A DNA stretch of 40,320 nucleotides from Oscillatoriales cyanobacterium PMM_0080 (GCA_949127775.1 CASBQF010000160.1:1-40320); one strand, 5' to 3'. Counted from the stretch's first letter, positions 16,007 to 27,472 are shown. Numbers and translations: made by a program. Notes: generated by a model from the letters alone, not told the origin.

Positions 16007-16714
16007 TTACGGACAATCAACTAATTTATTGAAAGCTGCCTGAGCTGCTGCTTGTTCGGCCGCTTTGATCGATCGACCTTTTCCGAATGCTACCAACTCT
16101 CCCTGAATCTCAACTTGTGCCGTAAAACGATCCTCGCCACCCTGGACTGTCCCCGTTTCTTGTACGCTATATTTGGGCAAACTTTTGTATTTGCCTTGAG
16201 TCAACTCCTGGAGAGCAGCTTTATAGTTTTGGCGGGCCGGATCGCTGCGAATTTCCTTCGCTAGGCGTTGAAAGTGAGGATCGAGCCAAGGGCGAATTAG
16301 TTCTAAGGTATTGACACTCAAATAAAGGGCGGCGAGTAAGGCTTCTAAAGCATCGGCTAGTCGGGGCTCGGCACCTGTTTTGTCGGAGGCGGCGCTGCTG
16401 GAAACAATTAAATAGCGATCGAACCCGTAACCGTCAGCGATTTTAGCAAGAATGCGATCGCTCACCAAGATCGATCGAATAGCAGCAAATTCCCCCACCG
16501 CACAGTCAGGATAAATCTCAAACAACAATTCCGAAGCCGCCAGCCGCACCACAGCATCGCCGACAAACTCTAATTGCTCGTAATTTGCCTTAGCAGACGC
16601 ACTCGCATGAGTCAAAGCCAAATCGACGAGATGCCATTTGATCGCAGCATCCTTCGGCAGTCCCAATTTTTCAATTAATATTTCAAGTTGCTTTTGGCGA
16701 CCCGGATAAATCAT
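16007..16714 (-). CDS. rnc: Ribonuclease III
   Basis: 235 residues. It cleaves double-stranded RNA in rRNA and mRNA maturation and, in cyanobacteria, some CRISPR transcripts. The catalytic signature is YEQLEFVGDAVV (Glu46, Glu49, Asp53), with the second acidic pair in RLADALEALLAALY. The double-stranded-RNA-binding domain (about 160-232) ends with GKGRSIKAAEQAAAQAAF. Length is normal. It follows rnpB on the same strand by about 130 bases, separated by a TTATTTG heptamer array that begins almost at its ATG. Cyanobacteria often have further RNase III paralogues elsewhere. Confidence 0.93.
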   Translation of the reverse strand: MIYPGRQKQLEILIEKLGLPKDAAIKWHLVDLALTHASASAKANYEQLEFVGDAVVRLAASELLFEIYPDCAVGEFAAIRSILVSDRILAKIADGYGFDRYLIVSSSAASDKTGAEPRLADALEALLAALYLSVNTLELIRPWLDPHFQRLAKEIRSDPARQNYKAALQELTQGKYKSLPKYSVQETGTVQGGEDRFTAQVEIQGELVAFGKGRSIKAAEQAAAQAAFNKLVDCP

Positions 16715-16757
16715 ATTTGTTATTTGTTATTTGTTATTTGTTATTTGTTATTTGCTC
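16713..16757. repeat. Heptamer repeat TTATTTG
   Basis: Six tandem copies of TTATTTG immediately upstream of the rnc start codon, occupying the place of the usual ribosome binding site (complement CAAATAA). Confidence 0.85.
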
Positions 16758-16845
16758 CTTCTTCCAACTTCCGTCTTCCTGACATTTGTTACATCCCGTA
16801 CATTGCTTGTTGCCGAACTTTCTTCTTTATGCGGATTTTTTTTGG

Positions 16846-17288
16846 GGGGAAAAAGTCGGACATAAGCCGGGTTCTGTTCTCTCAACTGCAAGCAGTTTTT
16901 GAGGGCAGTTATCTATCTGGGACGCCTGTTACCAGACGCCTCAAGCGGTACCAAAAAACGGAACTGGTAAAAAACCAACCATAGTCCCTCCGACCTTGCT
17001 CCCAACTGGGGTTTACCGAGCCAGCACCTCTCGATGCTGCTGGTGCGCTCTTACCGCACCTTTGCACCCTTACCAAATTAGTTGTTGTTTCCCAGTCAAA
17101 AATCCTTAGTTATTCACCAATGACCAATGCAGGGCTGACTAATCACTAATTGGCGGTATATTTCTGTGGCACTATCCTCACGATCGCTCGCACTGGGCGT
17201 TACCCAGCAAGTTTGGTTTTTCGGGAGCCCGGACTTTCCTCAGACAAGCTTTCGCCAATCCGCAACCGCCTGCGCCTACTTTTTCCCC
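16846..17288 (-). ncRNA. rnpB: RNase P RNA
   Basis: The minus strand carries the conserved 5' block GAGGAAAGTCCGGGCTCCC (near 17222-17240), the central block ending GGTAAACCCC and the 3' block ACAGAACCCGGCTTATGTCC (near 16856-16876), the hallmarks of bacterial class A RNase P RNA. The ends pair as helix P1 (GGGGAAAAAGT with ACTTTTTCCCC), which fixes the limits to within a few bases. It is the catalytic RNA that trims tRNA 5' ends. Around 17100-17155 the RNA contains heptamer-type repeats (TTAGTGA/TTAGTCA, ATTGGTC/ATTGGTG), as known for other filamentous cyanobacteria. corA ends 25 bases upstream and rnc follows. Confidence 0.95.
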
Positions 17289-17312
17289 AGATTTATTGTA
17301 CGCGATCGCCCG

Positions 17313-18482
17313 TTACTTTTCTGAATCATCTTTCACAGTAGAAAAGTTTTCAAACCAGCCGCGCCGCCAAAAGAAGTAAACTAAACCCGAGGCGATCGTT
17401 CCCATCAGAGTCACACAAAGCGGATAGCCGAAATACCAGTTCAACTCTGGCATATTAAAAGGAGATTTCTCAGTATTAAAATTCATACCGTAAATTCCCG
17501 CCACAAAAGTTAGAGGTATAAAAATGCTAGAAATCACTGTCAGCAGTTTCATGATTTCATTCATTTTATTGCCAACCGAAGACAGATAAACATCCATCAA
17601 ACCCGAAGACAATTCTCGGTAAGTTTCCACCATATCCATCACCTGCACCGTGTGATCGTAACAGTCGCGCAGGTAAATTCGCACTTCAGGACTAATCAAA
17701 TCGTTGCTATCGCGAATCAGCACATTAATTGCATCCCGCTGTGGCCAAATGGCGCGGCGCAGCGTCAGCAATTCTCTGCGGATTTTATAGATTTTTTCCA
17801 GGGTTTTTCGAGTTGGGCGCACCACCACTTCATCCTCTAACTCTTCAATCCGCTCTCCGTAAAGTTCTAATACAGGAAAAAATCCATCTATGATTGAATC
17901 TAGAAGAGTATAAGCCAGATAATCTGCTCCGTGCTTGCGGATAATTCCTTGTCCTTTGCGAATGCGATCGCGCACGGGGGCAAAGCAATCATAGTCCGGT
18001 TCTTCCTGAACAGTTAACAGATAATGCTTACCCAAAATAAAACTTACTTGTTCTTTATGAAATTTATCTGAATTAGGCTTAATCATCACCATCCAAGCAA
18101 TGATTAAAATGTGTTCTTCATAGTCTACAACTTTCGGGCGTTGTGGTACATTAACCACATCTTCTTGAGTCATAAGATGCAAATTAAACACTTCGCCCAT
18201 TTGTCGCCAAGTTTCTTTGTTTCCCAATCCCAACATATCAACCCAAGAAACTGATGCTGTATCTAAATACGCAGCAGCTTCTTGAGGATTTGTCAATTGC
18301 GATCGAGTAGCTGCCGTCTCGCAATAGTCAATTAATACAATCTCTGGAGGTGCAGCATCGGGTTCTAAATCGAGAGTTCCCGGTAGCGCCCCCGGAGCGT
18401 CGTAAAAATAATCAACGTAGGAATCATCATCTTTTATTTGTTTTTCAACTGCACTAGAAGTATTTATGCTTTTGTAGGCCAT
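17313..18482 (-). CDS. corA: CorA-type magnesium/cobalt transporter
   Basis: 389 residues from the ATG at 18482; a TTG 36 bases upstream would add 12 residues of poor character. The large cytoplasmic domain precedes two C-terminal transmembrane helices; the first ends with the family's GMN motif in FVAGIYGMNF, and the second (LCVTLMGTIASGLVYFFW) ends in a basic stretch RRGWF. The pentameric channel imports Mg2+ (also Co2+, Ni2+) across the plasma membrane. It is probably alone or read through into rnpB, whose 5' end is 25 bases after the stop. Confidence 0.93.
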   Translation of the reverse strand: MAYKSINTSSAVEKQIKDDDSYVDYFYDAPGALPGTLDLEPDAAPPEIVLIDYCETAATRSQLTNPQEAAAYLDTASVSWVDMLGLGNKETWRQMGEVFNLHLMTQEDVVNVPQRPKVVDYEEHILIIAWMVMIKPNSDKFHKEQVSFILGKHYLLTVQEEPDYDCFAPVRDRIRKGQGIIRKHGADYLAYTLLDSIIDGFFPVLELYGERIEELEDEVVVRPTRKTLEKIYKIRRELLTLRRAIWPQRDAINVLIRDSNDLISPEVRIYLRDCYDHTVQVMDMVETYRELSSGLMDVYLSSVGNKMNEIMKLLTVISSIFIPLTFVAGIYGMNFNTEKSPFNMPELNWYFGYPLCVTLMGTIASGLVYFFWRRGWFENFSTVKDDSEK

Positions 18483-18558
18483 GTTGATATTCTTGATTTT
18501 TTTTAGTATCTTTAACAAAACTTACGCTGCATTCCTTGTATTTTTACACTATCTGTAG

Positions 18559-18583
18559 GTAAGGTGCGCAATGCGCACCCTAC
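18559..18583. repeat. GTAAGGTGCGCA palindrome, copy 2
   Basis: One base differs from the copy at 5585. It lies between the corA start and the end of the kinase gene. Confidence 0.75.
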
Positions 18584-18658
18584 GAGTAGAGTTTTTGGGT
18601 AAGTTCTATTTAATTAGGTTATCATTTTTCTAGTACAATTCCCAATTCCCAATGACAA

Positions 18659-18695
18659 CAGTCAACAGTCAACAGTCAACAGTCAACCGTCAACT
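18659..18695. repeat. Heptamer repeat CAACAGT
   Basis: Five tandem units (complement of the GTTGACT type) that run almost into the stop codon of the PAS kinase gene. Confidence 0.8.
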
Positions 18696-18701
18696 GACTA
18701 A

Positions 18702-21700
18702 TTACCTTTGCCGAATTGGAATCTCGATCGCAAATTCAGTCCCTCCTCCCGGCGCATCCTTGCACCGCAGCGTGCCCCCGTGTCTTTCCACCACAATCTG
18801 GTAAGAAATAGACAATCCCAAACCAGTACCTTTACCGACTGGTTTAGTCGTAAAAAACGGGTCAAATATTCGGGATCTAACAGACTCCGACATTCCGGGC
18901 CCGTTATCTGAAATTGCGATCGCCACCCGATTGTTTTCCAGAACCTCCGTGCGAATCCGAATCCAAGGAAATGCGTCGCCAGCCAAAGGTAAACTCGGAA
19001 AATTTTGCCGTTGGGCATCCGTTGTACTAGCCAATTCTAACCTTCTATTTCTGATATCTACCAAAGCATCAATGGCATTACTTACTATATTCATGAATAC
19101 TTGATTTAACTGTCCGGCGTAGCACTGTATTAATGGCAGCTCTCCAAATTCTTTAACTATTTCAATCTGGCGATTTTTACCGTTTTCTTTAATTTTGTGT
19201 TGTAAAATCAACAAAGAGCTGTCAATTCCTTCGTGAATATCAACACGCTTGAGCGCTGATTCTTCCAGGCGGGAAAAGTTCCGCAAAGACAAAACTATTT
19301 CACGAATGCGATCGGCTCCGGTTTCAATTGAATTCAGCAACTGTGGGAAATCCTCTTTGATGAATTCCACTTCTATTTCCTCAGCAAATTCCGCGATCGC
19401 AAAAATAGGTTCCGGGTAATGTTGTTGATACAAACTGCACAGTTGCAGCAAATTTTGGGCATACTCGCTAGCGTGAATGATATTGCCGTAGATAAAACTA
19501 ACAGGATTATTAATTTCGTGAGCAATTCCCGCAACTAGCTGTCCCAAGCCCGACATTTTTTCCGCGTGAATTAGTTGAGCTTGAGTCCTTCCTAATTGTT
19601 GCAATGTTTGCTCTAGCTCGTGATTTTTATGTTTTAATTGAGATTCTGCCTGTTTGCGCTTCGTAATATTGCGGGCGATAATAATCAATTGATTCGAGTT
19701 AAAAGGTAGCAATCTTGCTTCAAAAATTTCTTCTCCTGTTGGCAGTGATAGCGAATACTCTATGTTAACTGGAGTTCTACTTTCGGAAACTTCCAGCATT
19801 CCCAGCTCGACTTGACTGGCGGCGGGTGGCGGCAATATATCGATCATTCGTTTGCCCACAAAATACTCGGGACTCGTGTACAAATCCGAGGAATTTCCTG
19901 ACAGGTAATCCAAAATAATGCCGTCACCATTGAGGCGGAAATACAAATCGGGAAGTGCTAGAAAGACAGCTTCCAACTCGGAAGTTTTTTGACGCAATGC
20001 TGCTTCGGCGCAGTAGCGATCGCTAATATCAAAGATCGCCCCGTCCAAATAGCAAACGCTCCCATCTGCGTCGAATACTGGAGAACCTTTATCCCACACC
20101 CATTTCACCGTGCTGTCTGCTGCTAGCAAGCGGTATTCCAAGTTATAAGACTGTTTGCTTTCTATTCCTTGCCGAATTGTTGCTTCTACTTTTGCCAAGT
20201 CTTCCGGGTAAATAATGCTAGCAAAACTTCGCCCTCCCCTATCCAAAGGCGAAATAAAATCCGCAGCAGGATAGCCAGATAATATGTAAACGGCATCGCT
20301 AATAAAACTTGTCGAAAAATCGCACCGCCAGCGATAAACAACTCCGGAAATATTAGCTACCAAAGAGCGAAATCTGGCTTCGCTCCGGCGCAAAGCTGCT
20401 TCCGATTCATGGCGTTCTGTGATATCGTGACCGAAAGATAGCACTGCAAATACATTACGTTCAGAGTCGCGTAGGGGAAGTTTTTGGGTGTCAAAAATCT
20501 GTACTAAGCCGTCAGCAACCGTTGCTGGATCGCATGGGTTGTGGATGGTTTCGCCAGCGAGTACAGCACAGTCGTCTGCGCGTAATCCTCGGATATTTTT
20601 GGCGGAATTTCCAAATATTATATCTTCGGAAAATCCTAATTCTAAATCGGATTTACCAAGGATTTCTGAGACTGTTTTGCCGATCGCAGCCGCGAAACTC
20701 TTGTTAGCCAAAATATAGCTAAAATTTTTGTTTTTGGCAAAAATCCAGTCGCTAGTTTTGTCGATTACCGTGCGCAGCAGTTGTTCGGAGCGTTCGGTTT
20801 GTGCTAAAGATACCTGCAATTCTACTTCCAGGCATTTGCGCTTGGTAATGTTTTCAAAAGCAACGCCGACAGAGTTGTTAGGTAATGGAAAGGCTTTAAT
20901 CGAAAAAGCGCGAGTTATTTTGCCGGATTCATCGTACTCAATATCGTCAACTTCTACGGCTTTTTGGCTGCGAATTACTTCAGCAAAGGCTTGGGGAATG
21001 TTTTTCGATCGCAAATGCGGGAAAATCTCGTCAATTGTCATGCCCAAAACGTCGGCCATTTCTAGCCCGGTAAACCTGGTAGCAGCGGGATTCGAGGCGA
21101 TCGCCCTCAAGGTGCTATCATCGTCCATATCTTCCAAATGGTAGACATACAAACCAATTTGCATATTCTCGACAATTTGGTCGTAGAGGCGCACGCTTTC
21201 GTCTACCTGCCTGCGTTCGGTGATATCTTCAGTAATCCCCAAAACGTACTGAGGATGGCCATTAGCGTCGAGAATTGGCACTTTGCGGGTATGCAGTATT
21301 CTCATACCTTTGTGGCGAGTTTGGATCGGCTCTTCGGCTATTTCTTTAACAGTAGAGTGGTTGTGATGAGCGGTCAATATTTCCCTATCTTGAGCGGTGA
21401 AAACATCAGCTTGTTCTTTGGAGTAAATATCGTAGTCATTTTTGCCGATCGCCTCTTGAGATGTCACACCTGCGATCGTTTCTCCCGCTTTATTCCACAG
21501 CACAAATTTCAGCGAAGAAGCATCTTTAGCAAACACTCCCACCGGCAGGTTTTCTACTACGGAATTGAGGAATGCTCTCGCTGCTTTCAATTCAGCTTCT
21601 GCGCGCTTGCGTTCGATGCCTAAAGCGATGACATCGGCAACCGAGGCTAAAGTTTCCTGAAACGGTGCTGTCAGGGGCTGGCGGCTGATAATTACCATGA

Positions 21701-22931
21701 CTCCCACCAGCCGTGCTTCGACGATTAAAGGGTAGCCGGCGAAGGTGAGAATTTGCTTCGGAATTTGGCAATTTTCGGGGTTTTGACGGCTGTTGATAAT
21801 TGCTATTTCAGCATTGTCTGTTGTTGCTGCGGATTCCTTCTCTGGAAGTCCAAAATCATTCAGTTCAAATCCGCAGTCAAATTGCGGTTTTTGCTGTTGG
21901 GCGATCGAGTTAACCTTATTTTCAATAAATTTAGCCCGATCGCCTGTGCGACTGTAGATGCCCGAGACTGCTTGCAATTCCCAAACATCATCTTGAGAGT
22001 TGAAATTCCAAATTTCAGCAGAGGCGACATCGAGATTTTGCACCATCGCCTCGCAACAGGGAAGCAGGATATCTTGAGGATGTTTGGTGAGGGCAATACC
22101 GACATCTGCCACCATTGATGTGAGGCGAGAAGCTTGGGCTTTTTCTGCTTCCAACCGTTTGCGATCGGTGATATCTTCCACCAAGGAAAGTACGGTAAAA
22201 GTATCGTTACTGCGAATAATCGAGTTGAACCATCGACACCAAATAACTTGTCCGTTTTTAGTTTTATTTTGATTAGTTGAAGTATTGCCGTTGCCGGAGG
22301 CTAGTTCAAGCTCGATCGCACTTACAGCCTCTCTATCTTCCTCGCAAACCAAACCCAAATCGCCGAACTGCTTGCCCAGCATATCATCCGATGTCCAGCC
22401 AAAGATTTCTTCAGCCCGTTTAGACCATTGCACAATCCGAAAATCCTCATCCCAGCCTACCATTGCCAGAGGACTGTTAGCTGCATTCAACCACAGTAAA
22501 TGATTCGATCGGCGCAACTGTTGAGTTTTCTGCTGCTGCCAGCGATAATGCCTGGTGATATCTCTACCAACACCCAAAACTCGCATCTGGTTGGTAGAGG
22601 CATCCACCGCTGGCGTGTAAGCCGTTTCGTAAATTTTAATCCCGCCGTCTGCCGCTGTCACCTCGTGAATTGCCAGCTTTTTTTCGCCTGTGATAAATAC
22701 TTGTTGCAGGCAAGAATTAATTTGGGAGATGATATTTTTGAGAGCCGGATTATTGGGATATAATTTCAATAACTCCTGATTAGTTTTGTTGACTACTTCA
22801 GCAGCTTCAAGTCCCATCCAAGCAGCAGCAATAGGATTGATCGATAGATACTTTTGCTGTCGATCGCACTCTAGGAAAGCATCAACAGAGTTAGAGAAAA
22901 GAGACTGTAACGAGTTGATAACTTCCTGCAT
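18702..22931 (-). CDS. Multi-PAS/GAF sensor histidine kinase
   Basis: 1409 residues, with no transmembrane helix. In order: PAS (about 10-130), PAS (145-262), GAF (270-440), then five more PAS/PAC units (about 450-580, 590-705, 720-840, 845-980, 985-1100), each closing with a PAC-like DITxR/K motif; a coiled coil; HisKA with His1138 (LVAGIAHEINNPVSF); and the ATPase domain with NIVSNAIDAL, SDNGPGM and GTGLGLSISYQIV. The H-box is the HEINNP class. It is cytoplasmic and may integrate redox, light or small-ligand signals; the ligands cannot be read from sequence. No receiver domain and no regulator gene are adjacent. Internal ATGs exist, but the first PAS begins at the annotated start. Confidence 0.92.
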   Translation of the reverse strand: MQEVINSLQSLFSNSVDAFLECDRQQKYLSINPIAAAWMGLEAAEVVNKTNQELLKLYPNNPALKNIISQINSCLQQVFITGEKKLAIHEVTAADGGIKIYETAYTPAVDASTNQMRVLGVGRDITRHYRWQQQKTQQLRRSNHLLWLNAANSPLAMVGWDEDFRIVQWSKRAEEIFGWTSDDMLGKQFGDLGLVCEEDREAVSAIELELASGNGNTSTNQNKTKNGQVIWCRWFNSIIRSNDTFTVLSLVEDITDRKRLEAEKAQASRLTSMVADVGIALTKHPQDILLPCCEAMVQNLDVASAEIWNFNSQDDVWELQAVSGIYSRTGDRAKFIENKVNSIAQQQKPQFDCGFELNDFGLPEKESAATTDNAEIAIINSRQNPENCQIPKQILTFAGYPLIVEARLVGVMVIISRQPLTAPFQETLASVADVIALGIERKRAEAELKAARAFLNSVVENLPVGVFAKDASSLKFVLWNKAGETIAGVTSQEAIGKNDYDIYSKEQADVFTAQDREILTAHHNHSTVKEIAEEPIQTRHKGMRILHTRKVPILDANGHPQYVLGITEDITERRQVDESVRLYDQIVENMQIGLYVYHLEDMDDDSTLRAIASNPAATRFTGLEMADVLGMTIDEIFPHLRSKNIPQAFAEVIRSQKAVEVDDIEYDESGKITRAFSIKAFPLPNNSVGVAFENITKRKCLEVELQVSLAQTERSEQLLRTVIDKTSDWIFAKNKNFSYILANKSFAAAIGKTVSEILGKSDLELGFSEDIIFGNSAKNIRGLRADDCAVLAGETIHNPCDPATVADGLVQIFDTQKLPLRDSERNVFAVLSFGHDITERHESEAALRRSEARFRSLVANISGVVYRWRCDFSTSFISDAVYILSGYPAADFISPLDRGGRSFASIIYPEDLAKVEATIRQGIESKQSYNLEYRLLAADSTVKWVWDKGSPVFDADGSVCYLDGAIFDISDRYCAEAALRQKTSELEAVFLALPDLYFRLNGDGIILDYLSGNSSDLYTSPEYFVGKRMIDILPPPAASQVELGMLEVSESRTPVNIEYSLSLPTGEEIFEARLLPFNSNQLIIIARNITKRKQAESQLKHKNHELEQTLQQLGRTQAQLIHAEKMSGLGQLVAGIAHEINNPVSFIYGNIIHASEYAQNLLQLCSLYQQHYPEPIFAIAEFAEEIEVEFIKEDFPQLLNSIETGADRIREIVLSLRNFSRLEESALKRVDIHEGIDSSLLILQHKIKENGKNRQIEIVKEFGELPLIQCYAGQLNQVFMNIVSNAIDALVDIRNRRLELASTTDAQRQNFPSLPLAGDAFPWIRIRTEVLENNRVAIAISDNGPGMSESVRSRIFDPFFTTKPVGKGTGLGLSISYQIVVERHGGTLRCKDAPGGGTEFAIEIPIRQR

Positions 22932-23258
22932 GGGTATTTTTTGATCGCTTGCAAGTTAAGCTCTAAATTTTTCTTAAAGTCACTCTAACTCACTCAAATA
23001 TTTTTTCGCATTTTACGGCTGTGCTTCCGGGTGCAATTTTCTGCCCGTTCTCTATAATACAAAATTTTTCAGGAAATAGTATTTTTCTGAATATAACTTA
23101 ATTAGAGCAGATGCTCTTTTTTTCAACAAGACGCATCGGATACAAAAAGGAGATGGGGAGATGGGGAGATTGTAGGGTGTGCACCGCGCACCGATTGACT
23201 TTGATACCCACCGCGTCGGTATCGGTTTACCAAGTTTTCTGATTTTTTTTCTGCTCAA

Positions 23259-23441
23259 GCGTAAGGTGCGCAGTGCGCACCCTACAGACGCTACAGACGG
23301 CTTTTTTGTCTCAAAAGCCAGCAGTTGCCTACAGGAAAGACGCGGTTTCTGGGAAAAATCTTAGTTTATCAATAGCGTAAGGTGCGCAGTGCGCACCCTA
23401 CAGGCGTTACAGACGGCTTTTTTGTCTCAAAAGCCAGCAGT
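23259..23441. repeat. Duplicated 67-bp unit with GTAAGGTGCGCA palindrome
   Basis: Units 23259-23325 and 23375-23441 are the same length and differ at only two or three positions. Each holds the palindrome GTAAGGTGCGCAGTGCGCAC and a hairpin GGCTTTT/AAAAGCC. A degenerate palindrome copy lies at 23174-23194. The rest of the 22932-23507 gap shows no gene. Confidence 0.8.
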
Positions 23442-23472
23442 CACCAGGCAGTTTTTAGCTGCAAACTCATCA

Positions 23473-23507
23473 CTAATGACTAATGACTAATGACTAATGA
23501 CTAATGA

Positions 23508-23510
<3 letters not shown>
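23473..23510. repeat. Heptamer repeat TAATGAC running into the groEL stop
   Basis: Five tandem TAATGAC units; the last provides the groEL stop codon (complement of CTA at 23508-23510). Confidence 0.85.
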
Positions 23511-25214
<1,704 letters not shown>

Positions 25215-25244
25215 GTTTGTCTCCTTTCGCTTACATTAGCAAAT

Positions 25245-25271
25245 TTAGCACTCTCTGAGTCTGAGTGCTAA
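25245..25271 (-). promoter_or_regulatory. CIRCE operator (HrcA site) of groEL
   Basis: Perfect TTAGCACTC - 9 bases - GAGTGCTAA, 31 bases before the groEL ATG. This is the canonical operator of the HrcA repressor. Confidence 0.97.
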
Positions 25272-25286
25272 GTCGATCGACTTTAG

Positions 25287-25292
25287 ATTGTA
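25287..25292 (-). promoter_or_regulatory. Probable -10 box of groEL
   Basis: TACAAT on the minus strand lies 15 bases upstream of CIRCE, which would put the transcript start about at the operator edge. No convincing -35 element is visible. Confidence 0.45.
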
Positions 25293-25362
25293 GCGCGCCT
25301 CAGCCGTGCGGGGGAGAATGGGCGTGGATTCGAGATTTGGGCGAGCGGTGCGGGCGGCTTTT

Positions 25363-25384
25363 GAGACGGCACTGCCGTGTCCCC
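25363..25384. repeat. Single-arm relic of the 138-bp inverted-repeat element
   Basis: GAGACGGCACTGCCGTGTCC closely matches one arm of the elements at 35909-36046 and 40187-40320. The second arm is absent. The rest of 25293-25611 has only the heptamer tract before the ABC gene. Confidence 0.6.
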
Positions 25385-25559
25385 GCAGATATAATGTGTG
25401 TTGTGACATATCGGGCGATCGGCTTTAAATGGTTTCAAGGCTCTACCTAGTAACGAGTTGAATTTTTATGCAAAAAATTCTTAACTTCCGCTTTTTGTCA
25501 TCCACCTTCGGATAGAGCTTCCTTCTAGCTCCTTTTTACCTTGAACGAAACGTTTCATG

Positions 25560-25605
25560 CCTTCTTCCTTCTTCCTTCTTCCTTCTTCCTTCTTCCTTCT
25601 TCCTT
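25560..25605. repeat. Heptamer repeat CCTTCTT
   Basis: Six or more copies of CCTTCTT end 7 bases before the ATG of the ABC exporter. On the plus strand the tract is pyrimidine-only, so it cannot act as a Shine-Dalgarno site. Confidence 0.85.
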
Positions 25606-25611
25606 AACATA

Positions 25612-27360
25612 ATGGCTCGTTATTCTCGACTGCAAAAACTCATTTCCTATATGCGCCCGCACTGGAAACCCACATTTTGGGGCGTTTTCTCACTATTAAT
25701 CGTCAATGCTGTGGGCGTTTACATTCCCCTGCTAATTCGGAATGCAGTTGACACTCTCCAAGTTGCGACTAAATTTGACCAAGTTTTCAACTACGTGGTG
25801 CTGATTCTAATCCTCGCCTCAATCATGTGGGTAATTCGGATGGTGTCACGGATTCTGCTGTTTGGCGTCGGGCGTCAAGTAGAATTTGACCTCAAACAGC
25901 AAATATTTAATCATTTATTAACATTAGAACCATCTTATTTTGCCGTCAATACAGTAGGAGATTTAATTAACCGCGCCACTTCCGATTTAGACAATATTCG
26001 CCGCTTAGTGGGTTTTGCGGTGCTGAGTTTGGCAAATACAGCATTTGCCTATGCTTTGAGTTTGCCGGTGATGTTGGGGATTGATGTGCGATTGACATTG
26101 TTGGCGATCGCGGTTTATCCATTAATGCTAGTTTTGGTGCAATTATTTAGCGATAAACTGCGAATCCAGCAATTAGCCGTGCAAGAAGAACTATCGGCGA
26201 TGAGCGATTTGATTCAAGAGGATATGAGCGGGATGTCCGTCATTAAAATCTACGCTCAAGAAGAAAACGAACGCCGCGCTTTTCGCGATTGTAACGCCAA
26301 GTTGCTATCAGCCAATTTGACATTAGCCCAAACTAGAAACTTTATTTTTCCGCTGCTGGGCGGTTTGGCAAGCATCAGTTTGTTGGTACTACTTTCAGCA
26401 GGCGGCGGCGCAATTGCCAAGGGCGAAATTAGCATCGGCGATTTTGTGGCGCTGCTGATTTATGTCGAGCGCTTGGTATTTCCGACGGCGCTGTTGGGTT
26501 TCACAATTACTGCTTACCAGCGTGGAGAAGTCAGTGTCGATCGCATCGAAGCAATTTTGATGGTAGAACCTAAAATTAAGGATACTGCCGATGCAGTTGA
26601 ACTGCCAACTCCAGTAATCGGCTCCATTGCAGCCCGCCATTTGACCTATACCTATCCAGGCGCTAAAACACCCGCGCTCAAAGATGTTAACTTTACCATA
26701 AAACCGGGAGAGACTGTCGCAATTGTTGGGGCGATCGGCTCTGGCAAATCAACCTTAGCTAATGCGCTGCCGCGCTTGCTAAATATCGATCCGGGTCAGT
26801 TATTTGTAGACGAACAGGATATTACCGAGGTAAAATTGAGGGAGTTGCGTGGGGCGATCGCCTACGTGCCCCAAGAAAGCTTTCTATTCGGTACTAGCAT
26901 CAAAAATAACATCCGCTACGGCAATCCTTTAGCGGAAGAGCCACAGATTGAAGCCGCCGCCAAACAAGCCCAAATCCACCCCGAAATCCTGAATTTTCCA
27001 CAGCAGTACAAAACAGTTGTCGGCGAGCGTGGTATCACCTTATCTGGCGGACAAAGACAGCGGACAGCCTTAGCTAGAGCCTTATTAGTTGACGCTCCCG
27101 TGCTAATTTTGGATGACGCTCTTTCCAGCGTGGACAACCAAACTGCCACCGATATTTTGCATAATTTGGCAACCGGCACCGATCGCAAAACCGTAATTTT
27201 CATCTCCCATCAGATGTCGGCTGCTGCTAGTGCCGATCGTATTTTCGTCATGGAGAAAGGAGAAATTGTGCAAGTAGGAACCCACAAAGAATTAGTAGGG
27301 CAAACAGGGCTTTATCAGTATCTGTGGAACCAGCAAAAACTAGAAGAATTGCTACATTGA
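25612..27360 (+). CDS. ABC exporter, fused permease-ATPase (MsbA/MDR type)
   Basis: 582 residues. The N-terminal half (about 1-320) has six transmembrane helices in the exporter fold with the coupling segment EEENERRAF. The ATPase half has Walker A GAIGSGKST, Q-loop YVPQESFLF, signature LSGGQRQRTALARALL, Walker B VLILDDALSSVD and the switch His in ISHQMS. It works as a homodimer or heterodimer in the plasma membrane to export lipids, peptides or drugs; the substrate cannot be told. A heptamer array (CCTTCTT) directly precedes the start, and an inverted repeat follows at 27417. Confidence 0.93.
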   Translation: MARYSRLQKLISYMRPHWKPTFWGVFSLLIVNAVGVYIPLLIRNAVDTLQVATKFDQVFNYVVLILILASIMWVIRMVSRILLFGVGRQVEFDLKQQIFNHLLTLEPSYFAVNTVGDLINRATSDLDNIRRLVGFAVLSLANTAFAYALSLPVMLGIDVRLTLLAIAVYPLMLVLVQLFSDKLRIQQLAVQEELSAMSDLIQEDMSGMSVIKIYAQEENERRAFRDCNAKLLSANLTLAQTRNFIFPLLGGLASISLLVLLSAGGGAIAKGEISIGDFVALLIYVERLVFPTALLGFTITAYQRGEVSVDRIEAILMVEPKIKDTADAVELPTPVIGSIAARHLTYTYPGAKTPALKDVNFTIKPGETVAIVGAIGSGKSTLANALPRLLNIDPGQLFVDEQDITEVKLRELRGAIAYVPQESFLFGTSIKNNIRYGNPLAEEPQIEAAAKQAQIHPEILNFPQQYKTVVGERGITLSGGQRQRTALARALLVDAPVLILDDALSSVDNQTATDILHNLATGTDRKTVIFISHQMSAAASADRIFVMEKGEIVQVGTHKELVGQTGLYQYLWNQQKLEELLH

Positions 27361-27361
27361 T

Positions 27362-27395
27362 TGGGCATCGGGCATCGGGCATCGGGCATCGGGCA
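27362..27395. repeat. Heptamer repeat GGGCATC
   Basis: Four to five tandem copies beginning one base after the ABC exporter's stop codon. Confidence 0.85.
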
Positions 27396-27416
27396 ATTAG
27401 TCTTCCCGGTTCCTGA

Positions 27417-27472
27417 ACCCTTCGACTACGCTCAGGATAAACTCCGCGGTGCCCTGAGCGGAGTCGAAGGGT
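27417..27472. repeat. Inverted repeat ACCCTTCGACT / AGTCGAAGGGT
   Basis: Arms of about 20 bp with one mismatch (ACCCTTCGACTACGCTCAGG and CCCTGAGCGGAGTCGAAGGG) and a short loop. It is a common type of intergenic palindrome in cyanobacteria and may terminate the ABC gene's transcript. Confidence 0.7.
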
